Positions 25,113-34,492 of a DNA stretch of 64,000 bases are shown one piece after another. Below the pieces are notes generated by a model that was not told the DNA's origin, did no database searches, and saw nothing but the letters and a program-made list of their open reading frames with translations. The stretch covers positions 1-64,000 of the forward strand of contig NZ_JYJF01000003.1 of assembly GCF_000955975.1 (NCBI RefSeq), given 5' to 3'. The stretch comes from Saccharothrix sp. ST-888. GTDB taxonomy: Bacteria; Actinomycetota; Actinomycetes; Streptomycetales; Streptomycetaceae. Position 1 is the first letter of the stretch. Every line of letters starts with the position of its first letter. The translations under genes and the position numbers were made by a program.

Positions 25113-26177
25113 ATGTCGATGCACCGCCGTTCCCCCCTGCCGGGCACGCAGCGGCTGGCCCGCGCTCTGGTGCTCACGGCAGTGGCCACCACCGCGCTCG
25201 GCATGACGCTCGGTGGCGCCGCCCAGGCCGCCCCGGGCCTGCCTGCCGACCCGCCGTCCAAGCAGGAGGTCAAGGCCCAGGTCGACCAACTGTACGAGGA
25301 GGCCGAACGGGCGTCGGAACGCTTCAACGCCGCTGAGGAGTACCAGAAACGCCTGCAGGACGAGGCCGACGGCCTCCAGGGCCAGGTCGCCGTCGCGCAG
25401 GAGGAGTTGAACCGGCTGCGCACCGATCTCGGAGCGGTGGCCGCCGCCCAGTACCGCGCCGGGGGGATCGACCCAGCCGTGGCACTGATGCTGGACTCCG
25501 ACCCGGACGGCTACCTCAGCCGGGCCCGCAGTCTCAACCAGGCCGCCGAGCGGCAGGGCGCCACCGTCCGGCAGGTGATCGACCGGCAGCTGAGGCTCGA
25601 CCAGCGCCGGGCCGAGACCACCGCCAAGCTCGCCGAGCTGGAGGAGGCCCGCCGCACGCTCGCCGAGAGCAAGCAGCAGATCCAGCAGCGGCTGGCCCAG
25701 GCCCAGCGGCTGCTCAACAGCCTCGGGGCGGCCGAGCGGTCCAGGCTGGACGCCGAGGACGCCGAGGCGGCCGAGCAGCGGGCCACCCGCGGTACCGACC
25801 GGCTCGACCTCGGTGACCAGCCGCCCTCCTCCGAACGCGCCGCCGTCGCGCTCGCCGCCGCCCTCTCCCGGATCGGCTCGCCCTACGTCTACGGATCCAC
25901 CGGCCCGCGTACCTTCGACTGCTCCGGTCTGATGTACTGGAGCTGGCGGCAGGCCGGAGTGACCCTGCCGCGCACCTCGCAGGCGCAGCTGTACGCGGGG
26001 CGGCGAGTGAGCCTGAGCGAGGCGCGACCGGGAGACCTGGTGATCTTTTTCAGGGACATGCACCACGTCGGCATGTACGCCGGCGGCGGGGTGGTCGTGC
26101 ACGCGCCCTACCCGGGCGCCCGGGTCCGCTACGAGAGCGTGAACGCGATGCCGGTGGCCGGGGTGGTGCGGGTCTGA
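25113..26177 (+). CDS. Secreted NlpC/P60 (C40) peptidoglycan endopeptidase, copy 3
   Basis: 354 residues. A signal peptide (ARALVLTAVATTALGMTLGGAAQA) precedes a coiled coil (about 45-235) and an NlpC/P60 domain with C270 in FDCSGL and the His in MHHVGMYAG. It is the most diverged of the three copies, with more Arg in the coiled coil. ATG at 25113 with GGAG 11 nt upstream. The metallopeptidase-like gene follows 60 nt downstream on the same strand and may be cotranscribed. Confidence 0.95.
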   Translation: MSMHRRSPLPGTQRLARALVLTAVATTALGMTLGGAAQAAPGLPADPPSKQEVKAQVDQLYEEAERASERFNAAEEYQKRLQDEADGLQGQVAVAQEELNRLRTDLGAVAAAQYRAGGIDPAVALMLDSDPDGYLSRARSLNQAAERQGATVRQVIDRQLRLDQRRAETTAKLAELEEARRTLAESKQQIQQRLAQAQRLLNSLGAAERSRLDAEDAEAAEQRATRGTDRLDLGDQPPSSERAAVALAAALSRIGSPYVYGSTGPRTFDCSGLMYWSWRQAGVTLPRTSQAQLYAGRRVSLSEARPGDLVIFFRDMHHVGMYAGGGVVVHAPYPGARVRYESVNAMPVAGVVRV

Positions 26178-26236
26178 ACGCGGACCAGGAGCCACTGGTC
26201 ACCGACCTGCCCCGGCCGACCGGAGCAGGTCGGCCC

Positions 26237-27463
26237 TTGCTGTCCCGGCGCGGGGCGCTGCTGCTGGCGGTCGGCGGCCTTGCCCAGCTGTCCGGGCCCG
26301 GGCCACGGCAGACGGTCAGGACACCGACCGGCGACGCGCCTGCGGGACCGCCCGTCCGGCCGGAGATCGAGGCCCTGCTCGCCCGCCGGGCCGGGGCGCT
26401 GCGCAGCCCGGACCAGGCCGCCCTGCTCGCCGGGGTCGCCCCCGAGGCCATGGCCGCCCAGCAGGAGGCGCTGGCCCGCTGCCGCGGCATACCCTTCGCC
26501 GAACTCTCCTACCGGCTCACCGACTTCACCGAGCCGCGCGGCGTCGACCGGTTCACGGTGACCGCCGACCTCGGCTACCGGCTGCACGGCATCGACAACC
26601 ACCCGGCGCTGCTCGGCCGCACCCTGGAGTTCGTCCGGGCGGCCGGCGGCTGGCTGCTGGCCGGGGACCGGCCGACCGAGGCCGCCGCGCTCTGGGACCT
26701 GGGCGCGGTCCGGGTGGTGCACGGCAGCCGCAGCCTGGTCCTCGGCCTGGCCGCCACCGCGGACCTGGCGAGGACCGCGGAGATCGCCGACCACGCGGTG
26801 CCGGCGGTCGAGGAGGTCTGGGGCGACGGCTGGGCGGGGCAGCTGCTGCTCGAGATCCCGCAGACCGAGGACCAGTTCGCCCGGCTGCTGGGCGTCTCCG
26901 CCGCCGACTACCAGGGCATAGCCGCCGTCACCACGGCCGCCGCCGGGGCTCCGCACGGCACCGCCGCCGACCGGGTGCTGCTCAACCCGGACGCCTACGC
27001 CGGGCTCAGCGACCTGGGCCGCCGGGTCGTCACCACCCACGAGGCCACCCATGTCGCGACCCGGGCCGACACCAGGCCCTGGACGCCGCTCTGGCTCTCC
27101 GAGGGCGTCGCCGACTACACCGGCTACCGGGGCAACGGCCGCACCGCCCGGCAGATCGCGCCGGAGCTGGCCAACGACGTGGAGGCCGGACGGCTGCCGA
27201 GCGCACTGCCCCTGGACGCGGACTTCGCCGCCGGTTCGGCCGGCATCGCCCAGGCGTACGAACTCGCCTGGATGGCCTGCGACCTGATCGCCCGTCAGTG
27301 GGGCGAGCAGCGCCTGGTCGCGCTCTACCGGGCGGTCGGTGCGACCGAGTCCGTGCGGACGCAGGGGCTCGACGGGCTGTTCCGGGCGCAGCTGGGCACC
27401 GGCCTCGACGAGTTCACCCGGCAGTGGATCAGCGAGATCCGCCGGTTGCCGACGCACCCGTAG
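26237..27463 (+). CDS. Exported HEATH-motif metallopeptidase-like protein
   Basis: 408 residues. A twin-arginine-like signal (LSRRGALLLAVGGLAQL) begins the protein. The central part has a zinc-peptidase helix HEATH (H268, E269, H272) followed by WLSEGVADYTGY, which supplies the distal Glu of gluzincins (peptidase MA-like). The substrate is unknown. The TTG at 26237 is the only usual start in this region; GGAG lies 11 nt upstream. The 3' end overlaps the convergent GT87 gene by 35 bp. Position after three wall hydrolases suggests an envelope role. Confidence 0.8.
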   Translation: MLSRRGALLLAVGGLAQLSGPGPRQTVRTPTGDAPAGPPVRPEIEALLARRAGALRSPDQAALLAGVAPEAMAAQQEALARCRGIPFAELSYRLTDFTEPRGVDRFTVTADLGYRLHGIDNHPALLGRTLEFVRAAGGWLLAGDRPTEAAALWDLGAVRVVHGSRSLVLGLAATADLARTAEIADHAVPAVEEVWGDGWAGQLLLEIPQTEDQFARLLGVSAADYQGIAAVTTAAAGAPHGTAADRVLLNPDAYAGLSDLGRRVVTTHEATHVATRADTRPWTPLWLSEGVADYTGYRGNGRTARQIAPELANDVEAGRLPSALPLDADFAAGSAGIAQAYELAWMACDLIARQWGEQRLVALYRAVGATESVRTQGLDGLFRAQLGTGLDEFTRQWISEIRRLPTHP

Positions 27464-28802
27464 TGCCGAGGCCGTCCAGCAGGTCCTGCTCGTAGGCGAT
27501 GCCGGGACGGACCGGGTAGCCGGCCCGCCCCAGTGCCGGAAGGACGAGGGTGCGCTCCGCGTCCGGCCCCCGGGTGGAGCGCCACAGGCGGTGGCAGGAG
27601 ACCACGGTGGCCCCCAGCAGCAGGACGTTCCGTACGGTCAGCACGGCCACGCCCCACGGCTGGCTGTTGTGCACCTGGCCGAAGAGGATCGGGAACTCCA
27701 GCGTGGTGAAGAGCGTGGCGACCAGGATCGCCACCGCGACCGGCTTCTGGCTGGTGCCGCGCACGGTCAGGCAGACCGCCGCCACGCCGACCAGCCAGAT
27801 CAGGTACTGCGGGCTGATCACCCGGCTGGTCACGGTGAAGATCAGCAGAGCGGTGAGCGCCGCGTCGTAGGTGGTGGCGGGCTGCCAGCGCTTGGCCCGC
27901 AGCCGCCACAGCAGCAGCCAGCCGAAGCCGAGCGCGGTGGCCGCCACCGACAGCTGGGAGATCAGCGGCACCCAGGGGCCGAGCAGCTCCAGCGAGCCGT
28001 AGTTCATCGAGACCTGGCCGTGCCAGACACCGGCCAGCCGGGCGAAGTGCAGCGGCAGCGCACCGACCGACTCGACCTCGATGCCCCGGTCCCGCTGGAA
28101 CTTCAGGAACTCGAAGGCTCCGTTCATCCCGGCCGCCAGCAGGAAGCACAGCGCACCCAGGGTGGCCGCCGCGGCCGTCCAGGAGCGCCGGGTACGGCGC
28201 CCGCGCGGGGTGCCGGCCAGTGCCAGCACCGGCCAGATCTTCACCAGGCCGCCGAAGCCGAGCAGGATCCCGCCGATCGCCGGGCGGCGCAGCAGCATCA
28301 GCAGGCCGGCCACCGCGACGGCGGTCACCAGGATGTCGTACCGGCAGTAGACCGTCGGCCCGAGCAGCGGGACGCCCGCCACCCAGAGCCAGGCACCGGT
28401 GAAGCTGCGGCCCCGGCGGGTGCCGGCCCGCATCAGCAGGGCCATCGCCAGCGCGTCCAGGACACCGCAGATGACGAAGAAGGAGACCAGGTAGGACCAG
28501 GGCAGCAGGCCGGGCAGCAGGATCACCAGGGCAGCGCCCGGCGGGTACTGCCAGGTGACGTCGTCCAGCGGGAAGGTGCCGGTCTGCAGGACCTCGTACC
28601 AGCCGTGGTAGATCACCGTGACGTCGGCGGTGACGTCCATGCCGGAGATCCGCAGCACACCGACGGCCATCAGCACGATCAGGACCCGGGTGACCAGCCA
28701 GCCGCCCGCGAGCCCCCACAGCGCCCCGCCGGCCGGGCGGCCGGGCGCGGACAGCGCGGAACTACCGGTGTTGCCGGTGACACCGGCCGGAACCAACTCC
28801 AC
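27429..28802 (-). CDS. GT87-family (DUF2029) polyprenol-dependent mannosyltransferase-like membrane protein
   Basis: 457 residues with about ten hydrophobic segments. The first extracytoplasmic loop carries acidic residues (DVTADVTVIYHGWYEVL ... YPPGAA), as in GT-C enzymes that use polyprenyl-phosphate mannose. Homologues extend phosphatidylinositol mannosides or lipomannan in mycobacteria (Rv2181 type). The GTG at 28800-28802 follows GGGAG at 4 nt. It is divergent from the PimB'-like gene, which supports a shared glycolipid pathway. The exact linkage made here is unknown. Confidence 0.85.
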   Translation of the reverse strand: MELVPAGVTGNTGSSALSAPGRPAGGALWGLAGGWLVTRVLIVLMAVGVLRISGMDVTADVTVIYHGWYEVLQTGTFPLDDVTWQYPPGAALVILLPGLLPWSYLVSFFVICGVLDALAMALLMRAGTRRGRSFTGAWLWVAGVPLLGPTVYCRYDILVTAVAVAGLLMLLRRPAIGGILLGFGGLVKIWPVLALAGTPRGRRTRRSWTAAAATLGALCFLLAAGMNGAFEFLKFQRDRGIEVESVGALPLHFARLAGVWHGQVSMNYGSLELLGPWVPLISQLSVAATALGFGWLLLWRLRAKRWQPATTYDAALTALLIFTVTSRVISPQYLIWLVGVAAVCLTVRGTSQKPVAVAILVATLFTTLEFPILFGQVHNSQPWGVAVLTVRNVLLLGATVVSCHRLWRSTRGPDAERTLVLPALGRAGYPVRPGIAYEQDLLDGLGTTGASATGGSR

Positions 28803-29058
28803 TGCGCTCCCTCGTTCGGCTCCAGGCGGACATCGCGCGGACGTCGATCGGCTCTGTTCGTGTCGGTACAGGTGGTGGGTCGCATCCTCCCACGCACCCC
28901 GGCGCGGGTGTGCCCGCGAGACCCCTCGTCTGTCTGGACCGGCACGGGAGGGAAACGGTTGCGCTGCCCGGCCGCGTTCCCGGCGAGCCGCGGTGTTGAC
29001 CTATGGTACGGATCACCGACCGGTACACCGAGCACCCCCCGACCGAGCGAGCCGTGGC

Positions 29059-30195
29059 ATGCACAAGACCCTGATCGTCACCAACGACTTCCCGCCCCGG
29101 CCCGGCGGAATCCAGGCGTTCGTACACAATATGGCCGTCCGGCAGCCCGTCGGAAGCATTGTGGTGTACGCCTCCACCTGGCGTGACGGAGCCGAGGTCC
29201 GGCGCTTCGACGCGCAGCAGCCGTTTCCGGTGATCAGGGACCGCACCAGGATGATGGTGCCGACCCCCCGGGTCACCCGGCGGGCCGCCGAGATCCTGCG
29301 GGCCGAGGGCTGCGACTCGGTCTGGTTCGGCGCCGCCGCACCGCTCGGGCTGATGGCCCCCGCGCTGCGCCGGGCCGGGGCCGGACGGCTGCTCGGCATG
29401 ACCCACGGGCACGAGGCCGCCTGGGCCCAGCTGCCGGCCTCCCGCCAGCTGCTGCGCCGGATCGGTGCGGGCACCGACACCCTCACCTACCTCGGCGAGT
29501 ACACCCGTTCGCGGATCGCCGCCGCCGTCGGGCCCGAGGCGGCGAAGCGGATGGTGCAGCTGCCGCCCGGGGTGGACGAGCAGACCTTCCGGCCGGATTC
29601 CGGCGGCGCCGCGGTCCGGGCCCGGCTGGGCCTGAGCGACCGTCCGGTGGTGGTCTGCGTCTCCAGGCTGGTCCCGCGCAAGGGCCAGGACACCCTGATC
29701 ACGGCGATGCCGCAGATCCTGGCCTCCGTGCCGGACGCCGTCCTGCTGATCGTCGGCGGCGGGCCCTACCTGGCGGACCTGCGGAAGCTGGCCGAGGCCA
29801 CCGGGGTGAGCGACTCGGTGCGGTTCACCGGCGCGGTGCCGTGGGAGGAGCTGCCCGCGCACTACGGCGCCGGGGACGTCTTCGCCATGCCCTGCCGCAC
29901 CCGCCGGGGCGGGCTGGACGTGGAGGGCCTCGGCATCGTCTACCTGGAGGCCTCGGCGACGGGGCTGCCCGTGGTCGCGGGCGACTCGGGCGGCGCCCCG
30001 GACGCCGTCCTGGAGGGCGAGACCGGGTACGTCGTCCCGGGGCGCTCGACGGCGGCGACGGCGGAGCGGATCGTCCGGCTGCTGCACGACGAGGAACTGC
30101 GCCGCCGGATGGGGGAGGCCGGCCGGCGCTGGGTGGAGCGCTCCTGGCGCTGGGACCTGCTGGCCGGACGGCTCACCTCGCTGCTGGCCGCCTGA
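29059..30195 (+). CDS. pimB: GDP-mannose-dependent phosphatidylinositol mannosyltransferase-like GT4 enzyme
   Basis: 378-residue GT-B glycosyltransferase. The N-terminal acceptor domain starts KTLIVTNDFPPRPGGIQ. The C-terminal nucleotide-sugar domain has SRLVPRKGQDTLI and the E-x7-E signature in GLGIVYLEASATG. Length and sequence are close to mycobacterial PimB' (Rv2188c), which adds the second mannose to PIM1. It acts on the cytoplasmic face of the membrane. ATG at 29059; Shine-Dalgarno is poor (GAGCGAG). Neighbours GT87 and FadD repeat the mycobacterial arrangement. Confidence 0.85.
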   Translation: MHKTLIVTNDFPPRPGGIQAFVHNMAVRQPVGSIVVYASTWRDGAEVRRFDAQQPFPVIRDRTRMMVPTPRVTRRAAEILRAEGCDSVWFGAAAPLGLMAPALRRAGAGRLLGMTHGHEAAWAQLPASRQLLRRIGAGTDTLTYLGEYTRSRIAAAVGPEAAKRMVQLPPGVDEQTFRPDSGGAAVRARLGLSDRPVVVCVSRLVPRKGQDTLITAMPQILASVPDAVLLIVGGGPYLADLRKLAEATGVSDSVRFTGAVPWEELPAHYGAGDVFAMPCRTRRGGLDVEGLGIVYLEASATGLPVVAGDSGGAPDAVLEGETGYVVPGRSTAATAERIVRLLHDEELRRRMGEAGRRWVERSWRWDLLAGRLTSLLAA

Positions 30196-30213
30196 GGCCC
30201 CGCCGGGGCGGTT

Positions 30214-30251
30214 CGGGGGCGCGGCTCGGGGCGCTGCTCCCCGCGCCCCCG
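30214..30251. terminator. Hairpin between pimB and fadD
   Basis: Eleven-bp GC stem (30214-30224 with 30241-30251) between convergent genes. It resembles the streptomycete GGGGCGCGGGG repeat family. Confidence 0.75.
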
Positions 30252-30260
30252 GCGTCGCGT

Positions 30261-32054
30261 TCAGCGCTGGTAGAGGGCCTCGACGTCGGCGGCGAAGTCC
30301 TTCAGGACGAGGTTGCGCTTCAGCTTCAGCGAGGGGGTCAGGTAGCCGCTCTCCTCGGAGAAGACGGTGTCGAGGATGCGGAACTTCTTCACCGCCTCGG
30401 CGTGCGAGACGGCCAGGTTGCCGTCGTCCACCGCGGACTGGACGGCCGCCAGCAGGTCGGGGTCCTCGCGGAGGTCGGCCGGCGAGGCGTCGGCGGGCTT
30501 GCCGTTGAGCTCCTTCCACTTGGGGAAGAAGTCCTCGTCGATGGTGACCAGGCAGGAGATGAACGGCCTGCGGTCGCCGACCACCATCACCTCGCCGATC
30601 AGGGCGTGGGCGCGGATCCGGTCCTCGATCACGGCGGGGGCGACGTTCTTGCCGCCCGCTGTGACGATGATCTCCTTCTTCCGGCCGGTGATGGTGAGGT
30701 AGCCGTCCTCGTCCAGCGAACCGAGGTCGCCGGTGGCCAGCCAGCCGTCCTGCAGGACCTCGGCGGTGGCGGTCGGGTTGTTCCAGTAGCCGGTGAACAC
30801 CTGCGGGCCCTTGAACAGGACCTCGCCGTCCTCGGCGATCCGGACCGCCGAGCCGGGCAGCGGCTGGCCGACCGTGCCGATCTTCGTCAGGTCGTGCGGG
30901 TTGAAGGCGGTCGCCGCACAGGTCTCGGTCAGGCCGTAGCCCTCCAGGACGGTGAAGCCGATGCCCCGGTAGAAGTGGCCGAGCCGCTCGCCGAGCGGGG
31001 CACCGCCGGAGATCGCGTGGGTGGCCCGGCCGCCGAGCGCGGCGCGCAGCTTGCTGTAGACCAGCTTGTCGAAGATCGCGTGCTTGAGTCTGAGGACCAG
31101 GCCGGGGCCGCCCTGGTCGAGCGCCCGGCTGTACGCGATGGCGGTGTCGGCGGCCCGGTCGAAGATCTTGCCCTTGCCGTCGGCCTGCGCCTTGGTGCGC
31201 GCGGTGTTGTAGACCTTCTCGAAGACCCGCGGCACGCCCAGGATCAGGGTCGGACGGAAGGAGGCCAGCTCGGCGGTGACGTCCTTGATGTCCGAGACGT
31301 GGCCCAGCTTGATCGGCGTGATGGCGGCGGCGATCTCGGCGATCCGGCCCAGCACGTGCGCCAGCGGGAGGAAGAGCAGCACCGAGCTCTCGCCGGTCCG
31401 GAACAGCGGCTCCAGACGGTTCGTCACATTGCCCAGCTCGGCCAGGAAGTTGGCGTGCGTCAGCTGGCAGCCCTTGGGGCGTCCGGTGGTGCCCGAGGTG
31501 TAGACGATGCTGGCGATCGAGTCCGCGGTCGCGAGGGAACGGCGCTCGGTCACCGTGTCGTCGGCGACCTCGGGCCCGGCCTCGGCGAGGGCGGCGATGG
31601 CGCCCGCCTCGATCTGCCAGGTGTGCTTCAGCTCCGGCAGCCGGTCGCGCAGGCCCGCCACCACGGCCGCGTGGGTGTCGGTCTCGGTGATCACGGCGAC
31701 CGCCCCGGAGTCGCTCAGGATCCACTGCACCTGCTCGACGGAGGAGGTCTCGTACACCGGCACGGTGATCGCGCCCGCGGTCCAGATCGCGAAGTCCAGC
31801 AGCGTCCACTCGTAGCGGGTGCGCGACATGATGCCGACCCGGTCGCCGGGCTGCACGCCGGAGGCGATCAGGCCCTTGGCCGCGCTGTGCACCTCGGCGA
31901 GGAACTGCACAGCCGTCAGGTCCACCCAGCGCCCGTCCACCTTGCGGCTGATCACCGCCTCGCTCGGGTGCCGCTCGGCGTTCTGGTGGACGAGGTCGGC
32001 GAGGTTACCGTCGCTCGGTACCTGGTAGCGGGCCGGAAGGCTGAACTCGAGCAA
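30261..32054 (-). CDS. Long-chain fatty-acid-CoA ligase (FadD15-like)
   Basis: 597-residue AMP-forming acyl-CoA synthetase. The ATP signature YTSGTTGRPKG lies near residue 190, GYGLTETCA in the middle, and the TGD hinge and TGRKKEIIVTAGGKNV in the C-terminal domain. It would activate long-chain fatty acids for lipid synthesis or degradation. TTG start at 32052-32054 is supported by GAGGAG 5 nt upstream. It is convergent with pimB and divergent from the SRPBCC gene, as with FadD15 in mycobacteria. Confidence 0.93.
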   Translation of the reverse strand: MLEFSLPARYQVPSDGNLADLVHQNAERHPSEAVISRKVDGRWVDLTAVQFLAEVHSAAKGLIASGVQPGDRVGIMSRTRYEWTLLDFAIWTAGAITVPVYETSSVEQVQWILSDSGAVAVITETDTHAAVVAGLRDRLPELKHTWQIEAGAIAALAEAGPEVADDTVTERRSLATADSIASIVYTSGTTGRPKGCQLTHANFLAELGNVTNRLEPLFRTGESSVLLFLPLAHVLGRIAEIAAAITPIKLGHVSDIKDVTAELASFRPTLILGVPRVFEKVYNTARTKAQADGKGKIFDRAADTAIAYSRALDQGGPGLVLRLKHAIFDKLVYSKLRAALGGRATHAISGGAPLGERLGHFYRGIGFTVLEGYGLTETCAATAFNPHDLTKIGTVGQPLPGSAVRIAEDGEVLFKGPQVFTGYWNNPTATAEVLQDGWLATGDLGSLDEDGYLTITGRKKEIIVTAGGKNVAPAVIEDRIRAHALIGEVMVVGDRRPFISCLVTIDEDFFPKWKELNGKPADASPADLREDPDLLAAVQSAVDDGNLAVSHAEAVKKFRILDTVFSEESGYLTPSLKLKRNLVLKDFAADVEALYQR

Positions 32055-32355
32055 GACTGCTCCTCGTCTGCGACGCTGCGGGACGGCAGGACGTTACTGC
32101 CCGGTAGGTGGATTCGACCAGGGGTGTCGGTCCGGTTGTTCCGAGAGTCACACCGTTCGACCAGGTCTGAGGGGGCCGGTGCACCGAGGCGGATGAACCG
32201 GGAGGTTTCGACTCGCACCCTACGACAGCGCCGATGTGACCCGCCGGTAGGTCGGATCTCCCCCGTCCGCCCGGAGCCCCCACGGCACGGGAGGGATCAC
32301 CTGGCGCGATAACCTGCCCTGGGCGCATATCGGAAGAGACGCGGAGGACCGTTCC
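32055..32355. other. Intergenic region, fadD / SRPBCC
   Basis: 301 bp between divergent genes. A TAACCT hexamer (32310-32315) could be the -10 for the plus-strand module. No ORF, repeat or operator-like palindrome stands out. Confidence 0.4.
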
Positions 32356-32784
32356 ATGGCGGAACACACCAGGTCGAGCATCACCATCGCCGCGACCCCG
32401 GCGGAGGTCATGGCCGTGATCGCGGACTTCGCCGCGTACCCGGCCTGGACCGGCGAGGTCAAGGAGGTCGAGGTCCTGGAGAGCACCGAGGGCCGGGCCG
32501 CCCAGGTCCGCCTGCTGCTCGACGCCGGGGCGATCCGCGACGAGCACGTCCTCGCCTACACCTGGGACGGCGACCGCGAGGTCTCCTGGACGCTGGTGAA
32601 GAGCCAGATGCTCCGCTCCCTGGACGGCTCCTACGCGCTGGCCGCCGTCAAGGGCGGTACCGAGGTCACCTACCAGCTCGCCGTGGACGTGAAGATCCCG
32701 ATGCTCGGCATGATCAAGCGCAAGGCGGAGAAGGTCATCATCGACCGGGCGCTCGCCGGGCTGAAGAAGCGCGTCGAGGGCTGA
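32356..32784 (+). CDS. SRPBCC (polyketide cyclase/START-like) lipid-binding-type protein
   Basis: 142 residues with the helix-grip fold: SSITIAATPAEVMAVIADFAAYPAWTGEVKEVEVLE is the usual first half, and the C-terminal helix contains KRKAEKVIIDRALAGLKKRV. Such proteins hold hydrophobic ligands in a cavity; the ligand here is unknown. ATG at 32356 follows GGAGG. It is 10 nt from the P-loop-less ArsA-like gene. The pair resembles Rv2185c-Rv2184c. Confidence 0.9.
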   Translation: MAEHTRSSITIAATPAEVMAVIADFAAYPAWTGEVKEVEVLESTEGRAAQVRLLLDAGAIRDEHVLAYTWDGDREVSWTLVKSQMLRSLDGSYALAAVKGGTEVTYQLAVDVKIPMLGMIKRKAEKVIIDRALAGLKKRVEG

Positions 32785-32794
32785 GGTTCAAGCG

Positions 32795-33970
32795 GTGCGG
32801 ACGATCCTGGTCAGCGGAGACGGCTCGGCACTGATCGCCGCGGCCACCGCCCTGCACGCCGCCGGCCAGGGGCGGCGCACCCTGCTGCTCGCCGCCGACG
32901 ACCCGCACCGCACCCTGGACGCCGCCCTCGGCGGCAGGCTCACCGGACTCCCCACGCCGTACGCCGAGTACCTCACGGCCGCCCGGGTCGACGAGCAGGA
33001 CGCCTTCCGCGCCACCCTGGACGGGCTCGGCGACCGCCTCGGCCCCGCCCTCGACCTGATCGGTGCCGCCCCGCTCGACCCCGAGGAGCTCACCCCGCTC
33101 CCAGGCACCCGCCAGCTCGCCCTGCTGCGCGCGCTGCGCACCGCCGACGCCGAGGTCCTGGTGGTCGCGGCCCCCGACCCGGCCGAGCTGATCGCCACCC
33201 TCGCGCTGCCCGAGCAGCTCACCCGCTATCTCGACCGGCTGCTGCCCGAGCAGCGCCAGGCCGCCCGCGCGCTGCGCCCGCTGCTGGCCGCCATGGCCGG
33301 CGTGCCGATGCCCGCCGACTGGCTGTTCTCGGCCCGTACCAAGGCCGTCGCCGTGCTCGCCGAGGCCCGCGCCGCCGTCGAGGACCCGGGCACCTCGGTA
33401 CGTCTGGTGGTGGACGCCGACCACTACGGCCTTGACGAACTGCGCCGGATCCGGGCCGGGTTCGCCCTGTACGGGCAGCGGCTGGACGCCGTGGTCGCCC
33501 ACCGGGCGCTGCCCGCCGCCGCCGTGGACTCGCCCGACCCCTGGCTCGCCGCCCAGGCCGCCCGCGAACGCGACCGGCTCGCCGCGCTCGCCGACGAACT
33601 CGGCGAGCTGCCCCTGCTGGTCTGCCGCCGGCCCGAGCCGACCCTGGAGGGCATGGCCGCCCAGCTGTACGGCGCGGTCGAGCCCGTCCCGTACGACACC
33701 CCCTGGCAGGTGGTGGACCGGCTCGCCGAGGAGGGCCTGCTGATCTGGCGCCTCGCGCTGCCGGGCGCCGACCGGTCCGAGCTCGAACTCGTCCGGCGCG
33801 GCGACGAGTTGGTGGTCGGCCTGGGCGGGTACCGGCGGATCCTGCCGCTGCCCTCCGCGCTGCGCCGCTGCACCGTGCAGGGCGCGGGGATGGGCGAGGG
33901 AGTGCTCTCGGTCCGCTTCGCGCCGGACCCGGCGCTCTGGCCGACCGGCTGGGCCCGGGGCATCGGGTAG
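32795..33970 (+). CDS. ArsA/GET3-like protein lacking a P-loop
   Basis: 391 residues. The overall layout follows ArsA-family ATPases: an N-terminal Rossmann start RTILVSGDGSALIAAATALHAAGQG and LLLAADDPHRTLDAALG at the switch position, helical middle, and a C-terminal alpha-crystallin-like beta domain (about 310-385, VRRGDELVVGLGGYRRILPL). The Walker A segment should read GKGGVGKT but reads SGDGSALI, so ATP hydrolysis is unlikely. It may act as a scaffold or as partner to another ArsA. GTG at 32795, 10 nt after the SRPBCC stop, suggesting one transcript. Confidence 0.78.
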   Translation: MRTILVSGDGSALIAAATALHAAGQGRRTLLLAADDPHRTLDAALGGRLTGLPTPYAEYLTAARVDEQDAFRATLDGLGDRLGPALDLIGAAPLDPEELTPLPGTRQLALLRALRTADAEVLVVAAPDPAELIATLALPEQLTRYLDRLLPEQRQAARALRPLLAAMAGVPMPADWLFSARTKAVAVLAEARAAVEDPGTSVRLVVDADHYGLDELRRIRAGFALYGQRLDAVVAHRALPAAAVDSPDPWLAAQAARERDRLAALADELGELPLLVCRRPEPTLEGMAAQLYGAVEPVPYDTPWQVVDRLAEEGLLIWRLALPGADRSELELVRRGDELVVGLGGYRRILPLPSALRRCTVQGAGMGEGVLSVRFAPDPALWPTGWARGIG

Positions 33971-34019
33971 CGTCTCGGGCACGGCGGCCGCCGTGGCCGC
34001 CCCAGGAGAGAGGCGCCCG

Positions 34020-34295
34020 ATGGCCGACGAAGAGACCGACCAGCCCTTCACCGGCGAGCTCGGCCCACTGGTCGAGGAGGTGCGCCGGTTCGCCGCCGCC
34101 GTGGGGGAGAAGGCCCAGGAGATCGGCGGTCGGCTCCGCGAACAGAACCCCGAGGTGTACGGGCACCTGGCCGCCGCCGGCAGCGAACTCCTCGCCGCCT
34201 ACCGCGCCGTCGTCTCCGGTCACGAGCGCCGCTGGTCGGCCCCCGGACAGCCGGACGCGCAGCGCATCGACCTCGACGGAGCGTCGGACAATTAG
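34020..34295 (+). CDS. DUF5304-type small protein
   Basis: 91-residue acidic, mostly helical protein (PLVEEVRRFAAAVGEKAQEIGGRLREQ) with no signal or membrane segment. ATG at 34020 follows AGGAGAG. I recognise it as the small actinobacterial family found between the ArsA-like gene and glucokinase. Function is unknown. Short spacing suggests cotranscription with the SRPBCC/ArsA-like pair. Confidence 0.8.
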   Translation: MADEETDQPFTGELGPLVEEVRRFAAAVGEKAQEIGGRLREQNPEVYGHLAAAGSELLAAYRAVVSGHERRWSAPGQPDAQRIDLDGASDN

Positions 34296-34492
34296 TGAAG
34301 CCGCTCGGCATAACTGGTGATCGTGCGGCTTCATAACGTCACTGATCGGGGCATAACGTACGACTTTTGAAAGCGTACGGACGAGATCTCGGGGAAATGT
34401 CTTCGGATAATGTATGCAGCGCTGTGTACGGGAGCACCGTTGTCCGGGTACCGTTCCGGACAGGCGGGAACGAGTGAATAGCTGAGGGACAC

